Shown piece after piece: positions 1-6,780 of a stretch of 8,091 nt of DNA (position 1 is its first letter; each line of letters opens with the position of its first letter). The notes below the pieces were generated by a model. The model saw only the letters and a list, made by a program, of their open reading frames with translations. It had not been told where the DNA came from and did no database searches. This DNA comes from an uncultured Acetatifactor sp. (GTDB lineage: Bacteria > Bacillota > Clostridia > Lachnospirales > Lachnospiraceae), in assembly GCA_910586435.1 (NCBI GenBank), contig CAJUGT010000109.1, forward strand, positions 4,862 through 12,952, given 5' to 3'. A program made the position numbers and the translations under genes.

Positions 1-938
1 AGCTGGAAAGCTTTCCCGGGTTTGATACGGCGCTGACAAAGAGACAGTTTATCGACAATGTGAATCGTATTGGCATATCCATTATGGGACAGACTGCGGA
101 TTTGGCGCCTGCGGATAAAAAACTCTATGCGCTTCGGGACGTGACTGCCACAGTGGACAATATGTCTCTCATCGCAAGCTCCATTATGAGTAAAAAGATT
201 GCCGCAGGATCGGATGCCATTGTGCTGGATGTCAAGACCGGCAGCGGCGCCTTTATGAAAGAGGAGCAGGACGCCAGGGCATTGGCGGAGGAAATGGTGA
301 AAATCGGCAAGAACGCAGGACGTAAAACCATTGCGGTTATCTCCGATATGGATCAGCCCTTGGGATATGCCGTGGGAAACGCATTGGAGGTAAAGGAAGC
401 CATAGATACACTTATGGGAAAGGGTCCGGCGGATTTTGTAAAGCTGTGTCTTGCGCTGGGCAGTCAGATGCTCATAGCCGGCGGCAAAGCTGCCCATATG
501 GCAGAGGCGGAGAACATGTTGAAAAATGTGATTCAAGATGGAAGTGCCCTCAAAAAAATGGCGGCGTTTGTGGAAGCGCAGGGAGGGGACAGCACAGCGG
601 TATATTCTCCTAACCTGCTGCCCAAAGCGGAAATTGTATATCCCATAGCAGCGGCGAAAAGCGGTTATGTAAGTCGTATTTTATGCGATGAAGTTGGAAT
701 ATGTTCCTTAATTTTGGGCGGCGGAAGGGAGACAAAAGACAGCAAGATAGATTTGTCGGTGGGAATTGTGCTCTGTAAAAAAGTGGGGGATTATGTAAAG
801 AAAGGAGAACCTTTGGCCTTGATCCATGCCAATGACATGGAACGGGCAAAGGAGGCAGAAAGACGTTATATGTCCGCGTGTACCATTGCGGAAACGCAGC
901 CGGAGAGCGGTCAATTTATTAAAGATGTGATATATTGA
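1..938 (+). CDS. pdp: Pyrimidine-nucleoside phosphorylase, 5'-truncated by the window edge
   Basis: Cytosolic enzyme of nucleoside salvage: phosphorolysis of uridine, thymidine or deoxyuridine to the free base and (deoxy)ribose 1-phosphate. The reading frame is open from base 3 with no start, so the GTG at 60 is internal; 311 residues are present. Phosphorylase-fold residues line up with Escherichia coli thymidine phosphorylase: R45 in YALRD, S60 and K64 in LIASSIMSKK of the fragment have the spacing of R171, S186 and K190, implying that about 126 N-terminal residues are missing. The glycine-rich segment DVKTGSGAFM follows. Fragment residues about 209-290 (from AEIVYPI to LALIHAND) form the PYNP C-terminal beta domain, so the 3' end is complete. 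The N-terminal phosphate-binding glycine loop is outside the window, so pdp versus deoA specificity cannot be decided here. No intrinsic terminator is visible after the stop; yqfC follows 76 bases on. Confidence 0.95.
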   Translation, partial: LESFPGFDTALTKRQFIDNVNRIGISIMGQTADLAPADKKLYALRDVTATVDNMSLIASSIMSKKIAAGSDAIVLDVKTGSGAFMKEEQDARALAEEMVKIGKNAGRKTIAVISDMDQPLGYAVGNALEVKEAIDTLMGKGPADFVKLCLALGSQMLIAGGKAAHMAEAENMLKNVIQDGSALKKMAAFVEAQGGDSTAVYSPNLLPKAEIVYPIAAAKSGYVSRILCDEVGICSLILGGGRETKDSKIDLSVGIVLCKKVGDYVKKGEPLALIHANDMERAKEAERRYMSACTIAETQPESGQFIKDVIY

Positions 939-979
939 TTGCTGTTGGCGGTATGCAAGACAGAAAATTTAATCATGGC

Positions 980-1005
980 GAATAGTTTCCGGTCTGGGAT
1001 AATAT
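980..1005 (+). promoter_or_regulatory. Candidate mother-cell sigma (SigE/SigK-type) promoter for yqfC-yqfD
   Basis: GAATA at 980-984 and GATAATAT at 998-1005 are separated by 13 bases. This fits the sigma-E layout (an ATA-containing -35 and a -10 of the form CATAnnnT) with one mismatch, C to G, at the first -10 base. The -10 also extends to the sigma-K form CATAnnnTA. In Bacillus subtilis yqfC and yqfD belong to the sigma-E regulon, which supports the reading. A perfect TATAAT lies at 1003-1008 but has no acceptable -35 at 17 bases, so a vegetative promoter is less likely. Start of transcription would be near 1012, only a few bases before the yqfC ATG. Confidence 0.4.
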
Positions 1006-1014
1006 AATTGGAAC

Positions 1015-1320
1015 ATGAAGAAGAATAATGACCGAAACCGGAAAACAGAATCAAAGATAGAGTCAAAAAAAGAAGCTTTGCTGGATACTCTCAAGCTTCC
1101 AAAAGACATTTGCATGGGGGCCTTAAAAGTGACGTTGACAGGCAACCGAGAGGCGTGGATTGAGAATTACAGGGGAATCCTCGAATATACGGAGAGCCTG
1201 ATTCTGTTGCAGGGAAAGACCTGCCAGGTCTCTTTTGAAGGAACCAGGCTTTCTATTGATTATTATACCAATGAGGATATGAAGATCAGCGGCTGTATCA
1301 GCTGCATCAAGTATATTTGA
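1015..1320 (+). CDS. yqfC: Sporulation protein YqfC
   Basis: 101-residue member of the small YqfC family (about 90-100 residues), paired with yqfD in spore-forming Firmicutes and expressed in the mother cell in Bacillus. Molecular role unknown. Visible family hallmarks are the LKLPKDICMG segment (residues about 27-36), the motif WIENYRGILEY (about 48-58) and a beta-rich C-terminal half ending in GCISCIKYI. The first 20 residues are highly charged (Lys/Arg/Glu/Asn). No transmembrane helix or signal peptide. The ATG at 1015 is the only good start codon, since the next in-frame candidate is a TTG at 1078 inside the conserved region. It lacks a convincing Shine-Dalgarno, with only GGA just before the ATG. 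The stop is 15 bases before yqfD. Confidence 0.85.
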   Translation: MKKNNDRNRKTESKIESKKEALLDTLKLPKDICMGALKVTLTGNREAWIENYRGILEYTESLILLQGKTCQVSFEGTRLSIDYYTNEDMKISGCISCIKYI

Positions 1321-1335
1321 CTGGGGAGCCGGGCC

Positions 1336-2559
1336 ATGATTAAATTATTAAAATATTTGAGGGGGTACCTGCGCATCCGGGTGAGTGGTTTTTCTCCGGA
1401 GCGTTTTATGAACCTGTGCAGCAACAAAGGGATACTGCTTTGGGATATTGTCCGTGAGGGTGATGTATATCTTATGTGCATCAATCTGATGGGTTTTTGG
1501 GAACTTCGGCCCATTGTGAAGAAGACAGGGACAAGGGTAGCTGTATTAGAACGGTACGGGCTCCCTTTTTTGCTGCCAAAACTGCTGAAACGAAAGGTTT
1601 TTGTGGCAGGGCTCATATTGACCATAGGTTTTTGGATTCTATCCTCTTTTTATATCTGGGATATTAAGTTGACGGGCAATTATCAGATTACGGAGGATGT
1701 ATTTGAGAGCTTTTTAAAGGATCAGCAAGTTCGTATCGGAATGCGCAAGGATCATTTGGATATTGAAGCCCTGGAAAAGGAAATACGACGAAAATTTCCG
1801 CAGATTACGTGGGCATCGGCAAAACTCAGCGGGACCAGACTTCAGATAGATATTAAAGAAAATGATGCCCCAATTATTGTGGAGGCGCCTGAAAGTGAGC
1901 CGGGCAGAGATTTGATATCGGAATATAATGGAACAATTGCCGCAATGATTGTGCGCAGCGGTGTACCCAAAGTTGCCATTGGAGATTCGGTAGAACAGGG
2001 GACATTGTTGGTGGAAGGCAAGGTGCCTGTTTTTAACGAGGATGCCACAATACGGGAATACCAATACGTGAATGCGGATGCTGACATTCTTCTGGAACAT
2101 ACCATAAACTTTACCACAAGCCTGCCCTTTGATCATGTGGAGAAGGTATACACGGGGAGAGAAGAGAAAAGTTATTATGTGAAATTGGGAGAGGAAGCTT
2201 ATAAACTGCCGGAAGAACGGCCATTTCAGGTCTATGACAGTTTGATACGTGAAAGCAGGCCCATTGCCCTTGAGAAGCTTTCTATCCCCATTTATTGGGG
2301 AGAAGTTACCCACAGGGAATACCACAATATGGAATATACATATACGTTGGAGGAAGCAAAAGAGATTCTTAATCAAAAATTAATGGAATTTATAGCAAGT
2401 TTAGAGGAAAAAGGGGTACAAATTATTGAAAAAAATGTTAAAATAGAAAAAAGTGATACTGAATGGATGGTCAATGGGGAGTTTCTTATAAGGGAACTGG
2501 TGGGAGAAAGTGTTGAAACAGAGAGAATGGGGGGACTCCCCAATTCTGATGAAAAATGA
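1336..2559 (+). CDS. yqfD: Sporulation protein YqfD, single-pass membrane protein
   Basis: 407 residues, matching the usual YqfD length of about 400. Known only as a sporulation-associated protein of the mother-cell programme; biochemical role not established. Order of parts: a cytoplasmic N-terminal region (1-85) beginning with a basic amphipathic stretch and containing SGFSPERFMNLC; one transmembrane helix at about 88-107 (VFVAGLILTIGFWILSSFYI); a segment at about 108-174 that reads like a POTRA domain, as in FtsQ (I-x-L-x-GN at the start, a D-x-x-x-L-E-K-x-I-x-x-x-F-P-x-I core, and an L-x-I-x-I-K-E-N strand at the end); then a segment at about 195-230 with the V-x-x-GDSVEQGTLLVEG turn of barrel-sandwich hybrid folds; and a Glu/Lys-rich C-terminal region with a probable coiled helix at about 338-366. 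GGGGAG at 1323-1328 provides a ribosome binding site for the ATG at 1336. Cotranscription with yqfC is likely from the 15-base gap. Confidence 0.92.
   Translation: MIKLLKYLRGYLRIRVSGFSPERFMNLCSNKGILLWDIVREGDVYLMCINLMGFWELRPIVKKTGTRVAVLERYGLPFLLPKLLKRKVFVAGLILTIGFWILSSFYIWDIKLTGNYQITEDVFESFLKDQQVRIGMRKDHLDIEALEKEIRRKFPQITWASAKLSGTRLQIDIKENDAPIIVEAPESEPGRDLISEYNGTIAAMIVRSGVPKVAIGDSVEQGTLLVEGKVPVFNEDATIREYQYVNADADILLEHTINFTTSLPFDHVEKVYTGREEKSYYVKLGEEAYKLPEERPFQVYDSLIRESRPIALEKLSIPIYWGEVTHREYHNMEYTYTLEEAKEILNQKLMEFIASLEEKGVQIIEKNVKIEKSDTEWMVNGEFLIRELVGESVETERMGGLPNSDEK
2528..2542 (+). repeat. Small GC-rich inverted repeat at the 3' end of yqfD
   Basis: TGGGG (2528-2532) and CCCCA (2538-2542) form a perfect 5-bp stem with a 5-base loop inside the last codons of yqfD, 86 bases before the phoH start. 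It is not followed by a T-run, so it is not a rho-independent terminator. It could be chance or an RNA-processing or pausing hairpin between the sporulation pair and the housekeeping genes. Confidence 0.25.
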
Positions 2560-2615
2560 AATGATAAAAAATATTCGGGAATGTGTGAAAGGAAGCTTAA
2601 GTGTACAAACAGAGC

Positions 2616-2624
2616 GGGGAGAGA
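2616..2624 (+). promoter_or_regulatory. Ribosome binding site deciding the phoH start
   Basis: GGGGAGAGA lies 4-8 bases before the ATG at 2629. The alternative in-frame ATG at 2581 has only CGGGA directly touching it, without room for initiation, so 2629 is the better start. The 16 extra residues from the upstream ATG (MCERKLKC...) also do not look like a PhoH N-terminus. Confidence 0.6.
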
Positions 2625-2628
2625 GTAT

Positions 2629-3675
2629 ATGAGTGATTTTTCCATTAGGCTGGATATGCCTGTTGATGATATGCAAAAGATATTTGGTACCCGGGACGCA
2701 TATATAAAAAAGCTTGAGAGAGACTTTGGCGTAACGGTAGTGGTTCGAGATGGGAACATAATAATAAACGGCAGAGAAGAAATGGTTCGGAAAGCGGAGG
2801 CGGTTTTGCGTCAGCTTTCCGTTCTCTCCGGCAGAGGAGACGAGATTGAGGAACAGAGTGTGAATTACGCGATTACCATGGAGATGGAAGAAAAGGGAAA
2901 TGTATTGGCAGAAATGGATTCCGAATGTATCTGTCATACGGTAAATGGGAAGCCGGTCAAACCCAAAACCCTGGGGCAGAAGGCGTATGTGGAAGCAATA
3001 AAAAACAATATGGTTGTGTTTGGCCTTGGACCGGCGGGAACAGGAAAGACCTATCTGGCTATGGCCATGGCCATAACTGCGTTTAAAAACGAAGAAGTGG
3101 GGAGAATTATTTTGACCAGACCGGCCATTGAAGCGGGAGAAAAGCTGGGGTTTTTGCCGGGAGATTTGCAGAGCAAAGTTGACCCGTATCTGCGGCCCCT
3201 GTATGACGCGCTTTACCAGATTATGGGTGCGGAAAGCTTTGCTAAAAATATGGAAAACGGACTCATTGAGGTGGCTCCGCTGGCGTATATGAGAGGGCGT
3301 ACATTGGACAATGCCTATATTATCTTAGATGAGGCGCAAAATACCACACCGGCACAGATGAAAATGTTTCTGACCAGAATTGGGTTTGGGTCAAAGGTGG
3401 TGGTTACGGGGGACAGTACGCAAAAGGATTTGCCGGTGGATATGAAATCAGGGCTGGATGTGGCATCCATGGTATTGGGCGGAATAGAGGGAATTGCTTT
3501 CTGCAACCTGACCAGCAAGGATGTGGTGCGTCATCCGCTGGTACAGAAAATTGTAAAGGCATACGAAGAGTATGAGACAAAAGAAGAAAGGAAGTCCGCA
3601 GCCCAAAATCGGTACAGGGAGAGGGGAAGAAGCAGGGAAGAAGCGGACAAGCTCAGGATGAAAAGGAAACGATGA
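2629..3675 (+). CDS. phoH: PhoH-family P-loop ATPase
   Basis: 348 residues from the chosen start (364 if the ATG at 2581 is used), slightly longer than Bacillus PhoH at about 320. Cytosolic ATPase of the PhoH/YbeZ type; in bacteria it is genetically linked to YbeY and thought to act in RNA metabolism, but its substrate is not settled. An N-terminal KH-like region (about 5-65) contains the GxxxxxIKxLExxFGV and INGREE elements. The ATPase core shows Walker A GPAGTGKT at 134-141, the family segment ILTRPAIEAGEKLGFLPGD (about 160-178), Walker B IILDEAQN with D234/E235, and a sensor-like VVTGDSTQKDLP (about 263-274). The last 35 residues are strongly charged and basic (Lys/Arg/Glu-rich, ending MKRKR), a tail that could contact RNA (inference). 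It lies 69 bases after yqfD, and ybeY follows 41 bases after its stop. No clear vegetative promoter is visible upstream although it should be needed in growing cells. Confidence 0.95.
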   Translation: MSDFSIRLDMPVDDMQKIFGTRDAYIKKLERDFGVTVVVRDGNIIINGREEMVRKAEAVLRQLSVLSGRGDEIEEQSVNYAITMEMEEKGNVLAEMDSECICHTVNGKPVKPKTLGQKAYVEAIKNNMVVFGLGPAGTGKTYLAMAMAITAFKNEEVGRIILTRPAIEAGEKLGFLPGDLQSKVDPYLRPLYDALYQIMGAESFAKNMENGLIEVAPLAYMRGRTLDNAYIILDEAQNTTPAQMKMFLTRIGFGSKVVVTGDSTQKDLPVDMKSGLDVASMVLGGIEGIAFCNLTSKDVVRHPLVQKIVKAYEEYETKEERKSAAQNRYRERGRSREEADKLRMKRKR

Positions 3676-3700
3676 GCGAAAACATACCGGACTAAGTATG

Positions 3701-3707
3701 GGAGGTG
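3701..3707 (+). promoter_or_regulatory. Strong ribosome binding site deciding the ybeY start
   Basis: GGAGGTG is a full match to the 16S rRNA tail and stands 9 bases before the ATG at 3717. The in-frame GTG at 3705 overlaps this Shine-Dalgarno, so it cannot be the start that the site serves. A protein starting MTFFVEN is also typical of YbeY, whose N-termini often begin with a short strand. Confidence 0.8.
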
Positions 3708-3716
3708 TCACGGGAT

Positions 3717-4217
3717 ATGACCTTTTTTGTGGAAAATGAAACAGAGTGTGAATTCCCGTTTCCATTGGAAGAGATAGTAAAGAGCGTTGGGGAAGGGGTT
3801 TTGGAGGAAGAAGACTGCCCTTATGAAGTACAGGTCAATGTGGTAGTAACGGACCATCAAGGGATTCGGGAGCTGAACAGAGAGTTTCGTGGAATTGACA
3901 GAGAGACGGATGTGCTTTCCTTTCCAAATCTGGAATTTGAAAAGGAGGGTGTTTTTCTGATTGATGAAAGCATGGAAGCAGATTTCTTTGATCCTGATAC
4001 TGGAGAATTACTTTTGGGAGATATTATGATATCTGCGGATAAGGTGTTTGAGCAGGCCCGGAATTACGGACACAGCGTCAAAAGAGAATTTGCGTTTCTT
4101 ATGGCGCACAGTATGCTGCATTTGTGCGGATATGACCATATGGAGGAAGCGGAAGGCTTAATTATGGAGAAAAAACAGGAAGAGATTTTGGCGAGGCTTG
4201 GCATTACAAGAGACTGA
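3717..4217 (+). CDS. ybeY: Endoribonuclease YbeY, 16S rRNA maturation factor
   Basis: 166 residues, normal family length (about 150-170). YbeY is a zinc-dependent cytosolic endoribonuclease involved in 16S rRNA 3'-end maturation and ribosome quality control. The metal site is complete: H131, H135 and H141 in HSMLHLCGYDH, the H-x3-H-x5-H signature (the common HG is HS here). Other family landmarks are LNREFRGIDRETDVLSFP (about 56-73), with the conserved R-x-x-D-x-x-TDVLSFP block, and GELLLGDIMIS (about 98-108). Between these is an acidic insertion of roughly 20 residues (DESMEADFFDPDT) that I associate with Lachnospiraceae YbeY proteins (recalled, not searched). The gene follows phoH directly, the conserved functional pairing, and is 13 bases before the flippase gene, so it is probably cotranscribed with it. 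Confidence 0.96.
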   Translation: MTFFVENETECEFPFPLEEIVKSVGEGVLEEEDCPYEVQVNVVVTDHQGIRELNREFRGIDRETDVLSFPNLEFEKEGVFLIDESMEADFFDPDTGELLLGDIMISADKVFEQARNYGHSVKREFAFLMAHSMLHLCGYDHMEEAEGLIMEKKQEEILARLGITRD

Positions 4218-4230
4218 TTGAGGGATACGA

Positions 4231-5838
4231 ATGAATCGTGCAGAAGCGAAAAGGCGGCAGGCAGTAGAAATATCCAATATCCTGGCGTTGGGTACCTTAT
4301 TGTTATTTGGAAGTTTCATCGGAGATAATGGCATCACATATGTGATAGTGGCAGCAGAAATTTGCGCATTGGCATGGAGCGCAGTTGCAGGAGGCTTGTC
4401 GGATGTACTTGGAAAGGTACTCCGAAGCAAAAAGAGTAAGGGGCAGAGTAAAAATACATCTCAAATACGCAGAAGCGCTATGATGTTCCATATGGTTCTG
4501 GGAGGGTTGGTCAGTGTGCTTTTATTTTTTCTGGCAGGCGCAATTGCTCAGGGAGTATTCAAAGTCCATTACAGTGTTTTGATTATTAAAGCACTTGCGC
4601 CCATAATTTTCCTGAGATCGGTTTCCGCTGTTCTTCTTGGTTTTTTTCAGGGGGAAGGCTCCGAATTTCCGACCATGATTTCAGGGATGATGCGCCAGAT
4701 TTTACATATTGGATTTGGAATCCTGTTCTCAAAACTATTGGGAACATATGGTGAAAAAGTCAGCACATTGCTGATGGAGGAGAATTATACAGCCATGTAT
4801 GGCGGAGTGGGGTTCGCGATTGGCGTTGTTGTGACAGAGGTATTGATCATTCTTTTTCTTGCGTTGATCTATCATGGGATGTCTTCCAGGTGGAAAAAGA
4901 AGGGGAGACAGGAAGCGGTGCATTCCATACAGGGGATGCTGGCATCCATTAAAACGTTATGTATTGGCAGATGGCCTCAGAGCGGCATTGGAATCTTGAG
5001 TGTCTTGCCGTTGCTTGCGGGTATTTTATTTGCAAATGGCCTTGGCGAAAAAGGTCTGATAGAATACGGTTTATATGCCGGTAAATATCTGGTAATCTGC
5101 GGTATTGCCGCAGGGATTATTTCAGTTATGACAATACCGGCGGTGGCCAGGATTTATATAAGTTTTCGGAAAAGGGAACATAAACTTGGCAGGATGGTTT
5201 TTCAGGGAGGTGTGCATATCAGCCTGGTACATGGCATTTTTGCCTCTGTGTTTGTGGCGGTTATGGGGCAGCAGTTTGCGGCGCTGTTTTGTGAGGAAAA
5301 TGCGGAAGTGGTTCGGAAAATGCTGTTGGGCGGTTCTTCCGCAATTGCCTGTATGGCGCTTTCGCTTTATTTTTGCAGAGTGTTGCAGGCAGGGGGCAGG
5401 AGGATTTTGGTCTTAGGAGCCGCCGGGATAGCGGATGTGCTTTTTGTGATTTTCGCAATGATTCTCTCGGGTGTGGGAAAGGCGGGCATCTTGTCATTGG
5501 TATACGGAGGCATTATGAGTCTCTTTGTGTTCTGTATATTGGTGGGGATGCTGTCGTACAGGCAGATCAGGATGCGGGTGGACTGGCTGAATGTTTTCAT
5601 TGTGCCTTTGGGGGCGGGAAGCGCGGCAGGGCTTCTGGGGGCTCTTTTGAGCAGGGCAATTTCTCCCCATCTGGATGCTGTTGTCAGTTTGCTGGTTGTG
5701 TTTTTGGTTTCAGGAGCTGTTTATTGGATTATGCTTCTCTTTCTCAGAAACTTTAAAGAGGAGGAGCTGGAGGTGGTTGCCGGCGGCGGTCTGCTCACCA
5801 AAATTGGACAAATGTTACATGTATTTTCCTATGAATAA
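4231..5838 (+). CDS. Polytopic MOP-superfamily flippase, SpoVB/polysaccharide-biosynthesis type
   Basis: 535 residues with about 14 hydrophobic segments (roughly 14-30, 36-56, 84-106, 114-137, 150-170, 190-214, 253-270, 283-306, 326-348, 363-383, 391-412, 417-442, 454-474, 481-506), as in the oligosaccharide/lipid-linked flippases of the MOP (MATE/MurJ/SpoVB) superfamily. Supporting motifs are GGLSDVLGKVLRSKKSKGQ (54-72), which takes the place of the GLP-x-A-x-S-K-x-V loop after TM2, and LLGFFQGEGSEFPTMISGMMRQ (135-156), matching the GYFQG-x-x-x-x-x-PT-A-x-S-Q-x-x-EQ region of SpoVB and relatives. The expected role is moving a lipid-linked precursor across the cytoplasmic membrane; the substrate is unknown. 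The first helix is divergent and lacks the usual G-x-x-x-R segment. GAGGG at 4220-4224, 6 bases before the ATG, supports the start. Its place beside yqfCD and a BofC-like gene hints at a spore-envelope role, but only by association. Confidence 0.7.
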   Translation: MNRAEAKRRQAVEISNILALGTLLLFGSFIGDNGITYVIVAAEICALAWSAVAGGLSDVLGKVLRSKKSKGQSKNTSQIRRSAMMFHMVLGGLVSVLLFFLAGAIAQGVFKVHYSVLIIKALAPIIFLRSVSAVLLGFFQGEGSEFPTMISGMMRQILHIGFGILFSKLLGTYGEKVSTLLMEENYTAMYGGVGFAIGVVVTEVLIILFLALIYHGMSSRWKKKGRQEAVHSIQGMLASIKTLCIGRWPQSGIGILSVLPLLAGILFANGLGEKGLIEYGLYAGKYLVICGIAAGIISVMTIPAVARIYISFRKREHKLGRMVFQGGVHISLVHGIFASVFVAVMGQQFAALFCEENAEVVRKMLLGGSSAIACMALSLYFCRVLQAGGRRILVLGAAGIADVLFVIFAMILSGVGKAGILSLVYGGIMSLFVFCILVGMLSYRQIRMRVDWLNVFIVPLGAGSAAGLLGALLSRAISPHLDAVVSLLVVFLVSGAVYWIMLLFLRNFKEEELEVVAGGGLLTKIGQMLHVFSYE

Positions 5839-5906
5839 ATAAATAAAAAAAGCTGATACTTATGAATGCCCGAATGTATGTTGATGATAAGAGAGGCATG
5901 GCAATC

Positions 5907-6584
5907 ATGAAGACAGTGAAAGGTATCGGCTTATTTTTGATATATCCTCTGTTGATGTTGGGGATTGGATTTTATACAGGCGTGAAAGCGGCTCCGTTTT
6001 TTGAGCCGGAAGAAACAACCAGGGAGGAACAACAGATTCTGGAACCACTGCCATTGCAGGATGAGCTTAATGATTATGATGTGGTATCCGAGGAAGACGC
6101 ATCCGAGGAAATGGCATCCACGGAAGTGGCGGCAGCGGGCGCCACATTATGCGTGGACACCAAATATGTGTTAGAAGAAGCGGATATTCTGAATCATACC
6201 GTAACAGAAACTTCTGTGCGGCTGCCGGATAAATATATCGGTATGGACAGAGAACAGTTTCTTCAGGCAATGGAAACATACGAAATTTCTCCTCCCTTAT
6301 CAGAACAGGAGAGAGGATTTGTGGATCTGGAGGTGATATCGTTTTCCAGAGAACGGGTGGTGGTGCGGAAAAACTACAGGTTTTTACAGCCAAGCAGCAG
6401 TTTTTATCTTGCGGTTTATGACAATGAAGTGATAGTTTATCTGGAAGACAGGGAGACAGTCTACATTGAGACACATATCAGGCTTGACTCGCTGCCGGAG
6501 CAGCTACAGGAACAGATTATAGAAATGATGTGGGTGGAGGATGAGGAGAAGCTGTATAGTTTTCTGGAGAATTATTCCAGTTAA
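5907..6584 (+). CDS. Membrane-anchored protein with a BofC-like C-terminal domain
   Basis: 225 residues from the ATG at 5907, preferred because GAGAGG at 5891-5896 is the only Shine-Dalgarno and lies 10 bases upstream. The in-frame ATGs at 5862 and 5874 have none, and 5898 is too close to it. Basic residues then one hydrophobic helix at about 7-26 make an uncleaved signal anchor or signal peptide. An acidic, low-complexity linker follows at about 32-75 (Glu/Asp/Ala-rich), then an extracytoplasmic portion at about 80-225. In it I see RLPDKYIGMDREQFLQAM (about 105-122), FYLAVYDNEVIVYLEDRE (about 166-183), IRLDSLPEQLQEQI (about 191-204) and the ending EEKLYSFLENYSS. The last three resemble the BofC C-terminal domain as I recall it. 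BofC controls SpoIVB signalling in Bacillus, but function should not be transferred. It begins 68 bases after the flippase stop, with no terminator between, so an operon is likely. Confidence 0.6.
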   Translation: MKTVKGIGLFLIYPLLMLGIGFYTGVKAAPFFEPEETTREEQQILEPLPLQDELNDYDVVSEEDASEEMASTEVAAAGATLCVDTKYVLEEADILNHTVTETSVRLPDKYIGMDREQFLQAMETYEISPPLSEQERGFVDLEVISFSRERVVVRKNYRFLQPSSSFYLAVYDNEVIVYLEDRETVYIETHIRLDSLPEQLQEQIIEMMWVEDEEKLYSFLENYSS

Positions 6585-6688
6585 AAGCAGACTGGCAGCA
6601 GTGATTTTTACGTGAGAAGAGGAACTGGTCAAGGTGTGAAACCATAACCTATCCTGATATATTTATATGGAAGAATCCGGTGAAAGGG

Positions 6689-6717
6689 TTGACAGTCGTT
6701 ACGTTTCAGGGTAGAAT
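6689..6717 (+). promoter_or_regulatory. Vegetative (SigA) promoter for the metI-dapF unit
   Basis: TTGACA at 6689-6694 is a perfect -35 and TAGAAT at 6712-6717 a 5/6 match to the -10, with exactly 17 bases between them. The transcription start is expected around 6723-6725, giving a leader of about 70 bases before the ATG at 6794. This is the best promoter in the window and separates the aspartate-family genes from the upstream sporulation/RNA-metabolism cluster. Confidence 0.85.
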
Positions 6718-6747
6718 AACACGCAAGGATTACCGGGACAGAGAGCT

Positions 6748-6780
6748 TTTGGGGAACTATCAGTAACCAACAACCCCAAA
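6748..6780 (+). promoter_or_regulatory. Leader hairpin abutting the metI ribosome binding site
   Basis: TTTGGGG (6748-6754) and CCCCAAA (6774-6780) form a perfect 7-bp inverted repeat with a 19-base loop. It lies wholly within the predicted transcript leader, and its right arm ends one base before the GGAGG Shine-Dalgarno at 6782-6786. There is no T-run after it, so it is not a terminator. It may affect ribosome access or mRNA stability, or be a DNA-level operator half-site pair. No known regulator motif is recognised. Confidence 0.35.

Noticed and set aside
1134..1139. TTGACA inside yqfC as an internal promoter
   Set aside because: No acceptable -10 is found 16-18 bases downstream.
1714..2376. 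Long minus-strand open frame of 220 codons opposite yqfD
   Set aside because: It is antisense to a well-supported gene, its composition looks like a shadow frame, and no family motif is recognisable.
2581..2628. Longer PhoH starting at the ATG at 2581
   Set aside because: The only purine-rich sequence touches the ATG without spacing, while the ATG at 2629 has a well-placed GGGGAGAGA.
3705..3716. Four-residue longer YbeY from the GTG at 3705
   Set aside because: The GTG is part of the GGAGGTG ribosome binding site that serves the ATG at 3717.
5373..5756. 127-codon plus-strand frame inside the flippase gene
   Set aside because: It is an out-of-frame shadow rich in Gly, Cys and Ser, lacks a ribosome binding site, and the flippase frame explains the region fully.
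6577..6609. Possible rho-independent terminator after the BofC-like gene
   Set aside because: The only stems are CCAGT/ACTGG (5 bp, T-run 9 bases away) and ACTG/CAGT (4 bp, then GA and five Ts). Both are too weak to call, although a terminator here would make sense before the metI promoter.
6612..6647. 11-codon GTG-started frame that could be a leader peptide
   Set aside because: It has no ribosome binding site, lies upstream of the mapped-by-eye SigA promoter, and has no run of Cys or Met codons.
6658..6663. TATATT as a second -10 element before metI
   Set aside because: The hexamer 17 bases upstream (TGTGAA) is far from TTGACA; it is just an AT-rich stretch.
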